This document shows, in pieces, positions 61,180 to 64,000 of a stretch of 64,000 nt of DNA (within the stretch, counting starts at the first letter, position 1; each line of letters begins with the position of its first letter). The position numbers and the translations under genes are program-made. Below the pieces are notes generated by a model that worked only from the letters and a program-made list of their open reading frames with translations, did not search any database and was not told the DNA's origin. The stretch is taken from NCBI RefSeq assembly GCF_003614925.1, contig NZ_QYLP01000014.1, forward strand, positions 62,001 to 126,000. The letters run 5' to 3'. The stretch is from Arthrobacter celericrescens (GTDB taxonomy: Bacteria; Actinomycetota; Actinomycetes; Actinomycetales; Micrococcaceae).

Positions 61180-61965
61180 TCAGGCGGCCAGCGGCAGCCC
61201 GCGCGCGGCGTCGTCGTAATATTCACGGTTCTGTAGCGCGGCGGCGGCCGCTTCGTCCAGCACGACGATCGCGTTCGGGTGCCACTGCAGGATCGACGCC
61301 GGGCAGGACGCCGAGAGCGGACCCTCGACGGCGGCCGCCACGGCATTGGCTTTCGCCTCGCCGGTGGCGATCAGCACCAGGCGGCGGGCATCCATCACGG
61401 TGCCCAGGCCCTGGGTGATGCAGTGCGTGGGGACGTCGGCCTCCGAGGCGAAGAAGCGGGCGTTGTCGCGGCGGGTGCGGGCGGCCAGGCGCTTCACCCG
61501 GGTGCGCGAGGACAGCGAGGATGCGGGCTCGTTGAAGCCCACATGGCCGTTGGCCCCGATGCCCAGGATCTGCACGTCGATGCCCCCGGCGGCGGCGATC
61601 GCGTCGTCGTAGGCCGCGGCGCCGGCCTCAAGGTCGGCCAGGGTGGCGCCGGTGCCGTCCGGCACGTTGAGCCCGTCCAGGGGCAACCCGATCACCTGGC
61701 ACACCTCGCGGACCAGCACCTGGCGGTAGGACTCGGGGTGCGTGGCGGGCAGGCCCACATACTCGTCCAGCGCGAAGCCCCTGGCCGCCGAGAAGTCCGC
61801 CCGGCCGTCCGCCACGGCCGCGGCGAGCTCGGCGTACAGGCCCAGCGGGGACGAGCCCGTGGCCAGGCCCAGTACGGGCGCCTTCCCGGCGGGCAGCCCG
61901 GCGAGGACGGCCTGCGCGGCAGCGGACGCCGCGGATTCCGGCGTGGGGGCAACGATGATTTCCAT
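61180..61965 (-). CDS. nagB: Glucosamine-6-phosphate deaminase
   Basis: A 261-residue protein with NagB motifs: LATGSSPLGLY, FALDEYVGLP (catalytic Asp), ILGIGANGHVGFNEP and a histidine-containing active site. It converts glucosamine-6-phosphate to fructose-6-phosphate and ammonia. ATG 61965 follows AAGGAAC; the preceding TTG is rejected. It lies 25 bp downstream of nagZ on the same strand and near a ROK regulator, forming an amino-sugar recycling or use cluster. Confidence 0.94.
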   Translation of the reverse strand: MEIIVAPTPESAASAAAQAVLAGLPAGKAPVLGLATGSSPLGLYAELAAAVADGRADFSAARGFALDEYVGLPATHPESYRQVLVREVCQVIGLPLDGLNVPDGTGATLADLEAGAAAYDDAIAAAGGIDVQILGIGANGHVGFNEPASSLSSRTRVKRLAARTRRDNARFFASEADVPTHCITQGLGTVMDARRLVLIATGEAKANAVAAAVEGPLSASCPASILQWHPNAIVVLDEAAAAALQNREYYDDAARGLPLAA

Positions 61966-61990
61966 CAATGGTTCCTTGGCTTGGTTGGGG

Positions 61991-63505
61991 TCAGTTTGTC
62001 TGTTCGCCGAGCAGCAGGCCGCAGAGCGCCTGGGACACCCCGAGGGAGGCGCCGTACGTGACGATGTCCGCGCCGCCCCGCGGCCACCCGCACTCGACGG
62101 CGATCACGGCATGGCCTTCCGCGCGCAGGCGGGAGAAAACAGTCCAGAGCGGGTGGTCGCCGTCGAGCCCGCGTCCGACGACGGCGACCTTCGCGCCGTC
62201 CGGAACCTCGCCTTCGCCGACGACGGCGTCCGTCGCCGCGGCGGGCCCCCACGGCACCTGCCCGACGGCGAAGTTCGCGCCGGTGTCCACCTGTACGATC
62301 GCCACGGGTTCCTCGCGGGCGAGCCAGTTTTCGGCGGCCGCGGTGACTTCGAAGGCCTCGCGGATGCGGCCGGCGTCGGGCGTGCCGTCGGTCTCCGCGG
62401 AATCCAGGGCGGGGCGGCCGGGCTTGCTGGAAATCCCGCGCGGCGTGGCCTGGTGGATTTCGGCGGCGCCCGCGGCGGGGAAGCGTGCCGACAGCTCGGC
62501 GACGCGGCCGGCGGCGTCGGCGAGCCGGGCGGGGTCCAGGCGCCCTTCGGCGACGGCGGCGGTGATCGCGGCGAGGGTCTGTTCGTAGAGTTCCGGGCCG
62601 GTGTCCGAACCGAGGCAGAGCAGGTCGGCGCCGGCCAGGAGAGCCCGTACGGCGGCTTCCGGGACACCGGTCTCCGCGGAAGCGCCGGCCATGTCGAGCG
62701 CGTCGGTGAGGATGACGCCTTCGAAGCCGAGTTCCTCGCGCAGCAGGCCCTGCAGGATCCGGGAGGAGAAGGTGGCGGGGTGTTCCGGGTCCAGGGCGTC
62801 CACCAGGATGTGGCTGGTCATCACCGTGGCGCCCCGGGCTTCGACGAGGGCACGGAACGGCACGAGTTCGCGGGCCTCGAGAGTGGCAGCGTCCGCGGAG
62901 ACACGGGGAAGTTCGAGGTGGGAATCGCTGGTGGTGCTGCCGTGGCCGGGGAAGTGCTTGGCGCAGGAGGCCACGCCGGAGTCCTCCAGGCCGCGGATCC
63001 AGGCGGCCGTGTGCCGCGCGACGAGATCCGGTTCGGCGCCGAAGCTGCGCACGCCGATCACGGGGTTGTCCGCCTCCGAGTTCACGTCCGCGTCCGGGGC
63101 CAGGTTCAGGTTGATGCCCAGGCTGGCAAGTTCCTGGCCGATGGTCGCGGCGCTCGTGGCCGTCAGCGTGACGTCGTCCAGTCGGCCAAGCACAGCGTTT
63201 CCGGGCTGCGGGGAGCCGGTGAGGTAGTGCAGGCGGGTCACGTCCCCGCCTTCCTCGTCGACGCCGATCAGCGTGTGGGGGGAGTGGGCGCGCAGGCCCG
63301 CGCACAGATCGCGCAGCTGCACGGGGGACGCGACATTGGTGCCGTACAGGCACACGGCCGCCAGCCCGGCGTCGTACGCGTCCAGGATCCAGACGGGAAC
63401 GGCGATCCCGGAGAACCCGGGCATGAGGGTGCCGGCGGCGAGCCGACGGATCTGTTCGATGCTATGTTCCGGTGCGGCGAGGGTTGCGGACTTCGAAATG
63501 CCCAT
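61991..63505 (-). CDS. nagZ: Beta-N-acetylhexosaminidase (GH3, NagZ-like)
   Basis: A 504-residue GH3 glycosidase. Motifs include VDEEGGDVTRLH, AKHFPGHGSTTSDSH (NagZ histidine-aspartate loop) and ILTDALDMAG (catalytic nucleophile Asp). A second, C-terminal domain extends past the usual NagZ length. It releases N-acetylglucosamine from wall fragments or chitin oligomers, feeding NagB. ATG 63505 has AGGAGCC upstream; earlier in-frame starts lack a site. No signal peptide is seen, so it acts in the cytoplasm. Co-transcribed with nagB. Confidence 0.92.
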   Translation of the reverse strand: MGISKSATLAAPEHSIEQIRRLAAGTLMPGFSGIAVPVWILDAYDAGLAAVCLYGTNVASPVQLRDLCAGLRAHSPHTLIGVDEEGGDVTRLHYLTGSPQPGNAVLGRLDDVTLTATSAATIGQELASLGINLNLAPDADVNSEADNPVIGVRSFGAEPDLVARHTAAWIRGLEDSGVASCAKHFPGHGSTTSDSHLELPRVSADAATLEARELVPFRALVEARGATVMTSHILVDALDPEHPATFSSRILQGLLREELGFEGVILTDALDMAGASAETGVPEAAVRALLAGADLLCLGSDTGPELYEQTLAAITAAVAEGRLDPARLADAAGRVAELSARFPAAGAAEIHQATPRGISSKPGRPALDSAETDGTPDAGRIREAFEVTAAAENWLAREEPVAIVQVDTGANFAVGQVPWGPAAATDAVVGEGEVPDGAKVAVVGRGLDGDHPLWTVFSRLRAEGHAVIAVECGWPRGGADIVTYGASLGVSQALCGLLLGEQTN

Positions 63506-63576
63506 GGCTTGGCTCCTGACGGCAGTGTGCGGGGCAGTTTGGTTCGGGCCTTGGCCCGTTGGTGCGGGGGCGGGGT

Positions 63577-64000
63577 TCACGCCACTCCCAATTGGTTCCA
63601 CAGGACCATCACCGCGGCGCCCCGCAGGACGATGTCCTGCGGGTCCTCGGCGAGCCGGACGGTGACCGGCTGGGGGTCCTGGTGCAGCAGCCGGGAAAGC
63701 AGGGTCTGCTGCACGGCGTCGAGCAGCGGACCTCCCAGCAGGTGGCGGGGTCCGCTGAGGACCACTTCCGCCAGATCGAGGACGCCCACCACGGGGGCGA
63801 GGGCGATCGCGAGCCGTTCGCCCGCTTCTTTGTAGACGACGGCGGTGGCGGCCTCCGGGTCCTCGGCCGCCGCGGCGTCGGCCAGGGCGCGCTCCAGGCT
63901 GGGGACCGACATCCAGGTTTCGAGGCAGCCGGTGCGGCCGCAGACGCAGAGCGTGCCGGGGTCCGTTCCGACCGTGACGTGGCCGATTTCGCCGGCCGCC
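63577..64000 (-). CDS. ROK family protein (NagC-like regulator or kinase), C-terminal part
   Basis: The frame runs leftward from the window edge to a stop at 63577, so the N-terminus lies outside. The visible 141 residues include GEIGHVTVGTDPGTLCVCGRTGCLET, the ROK signature with zinc-binding cysteines, then the C-terminal domain ending VLWNQLGVA. ROK proteins are sugar kinases or repressors (NagC, Mlc). Next to nagZ and nagB, a repressor or N-acetylglucosamine kinase is likely; without the N-terminus I cannot tell whether an HTH is present. Confidence 0.88.
   Translation of the reverse strand, partial: AAGEIGHVTVGTDPGTLCVCGRTGCLETWMSVPSLERALADAAAAEDPEAATAVVYKEAGERLAIALAPVVGVLDLAEVVLSGPRHLLGGPLLDAVQQTLLSRLLHQDPQPVTVRLAEDPQDIVLRGAAVMVLWNQLGVA

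Overview
The window is high-GC DNA with frequent GTG/TTG starts and Micrococcaceae-type gene content (Arthrobacter, Pseudarthrobacter or Paenarthrobacter). The evidence is the codon style, the GH15 trehalase with an OtsB-like N-terminus, abundant APC, ABC and MFS uptake systems, and secreted FG-GAP proteins. The genus is inferred; there is no rRNA in the window.

Positions 1 to about 37,340 form a large accessory catabolic region. It starts with the end of hyuA, then hyuB, a Gfo/Idh dehydrogenase, an IolD-type ThDP ring hydrolase and a semialdehyde dehydrogenase. Next come an FAD monooxygenase and SDR on the minus strand, an SDR and aldehyde dehydrogenase, a Fis-family (AcoR-like) regulator and an APC permease. 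They are followed by a divergent Gfo/Idh and SDR pair, an IlvD/Edd dehydratase, a D-2-hydroxyacid dehydrogenase, a second APC permease, an IolG-like dehydrogenase and a ribose-type ABC importer. The region ends with a giant FAD/Fe-S oxidase, two TetR regulators, an SDR, a third APC permease, two tandem SDRs and an MFS carrier. Together they look like uptake, stepwise oxidation, dehydration and C-C cleavage of one or more polyol, cyclitol or amine-type substrates. IolD is present, but IolB, IolC, IolE and IolJ are not seen here.

The most notable signal is a recurring 17-bp palindrome, TGTCYCA-N3-TGRGACA. Copies lie about 60-90 bp upstream of several genes in this region: two perfect, others degraded. 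This suggests a regulon, plausibly of the AcoR-like regulator encoded at 12080-13900. Two independent TetR operator families are also visible: CTAACG-N2-CGTTAG (two copies) and AGACC-N3-GGTCT (three copies).

From about 37,490 onward the content is more core-like. It holds an orphan amino-acid-type binding protein, two large secreted repeat proteins with small neighbours, an LLM flavin oxidoreductase and a GH15 trehalase with an apparently dead HAD domain. It continues with an AEC transporter, panD, a LysR/MFS divergent pair, tRNA-Gly(CCC), and secreted D,D-carboxypeptidase and CAP proteins that both carry C-terminal FG-GAP repeats. It ends with dcd, homocysteine methyltransferase, a CPA2 antiporter with its TrkA-C subunit, and the nagB-nagZ-ROK cluster running off the right edge. 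Strong hairpin terminators mark many gene ends.
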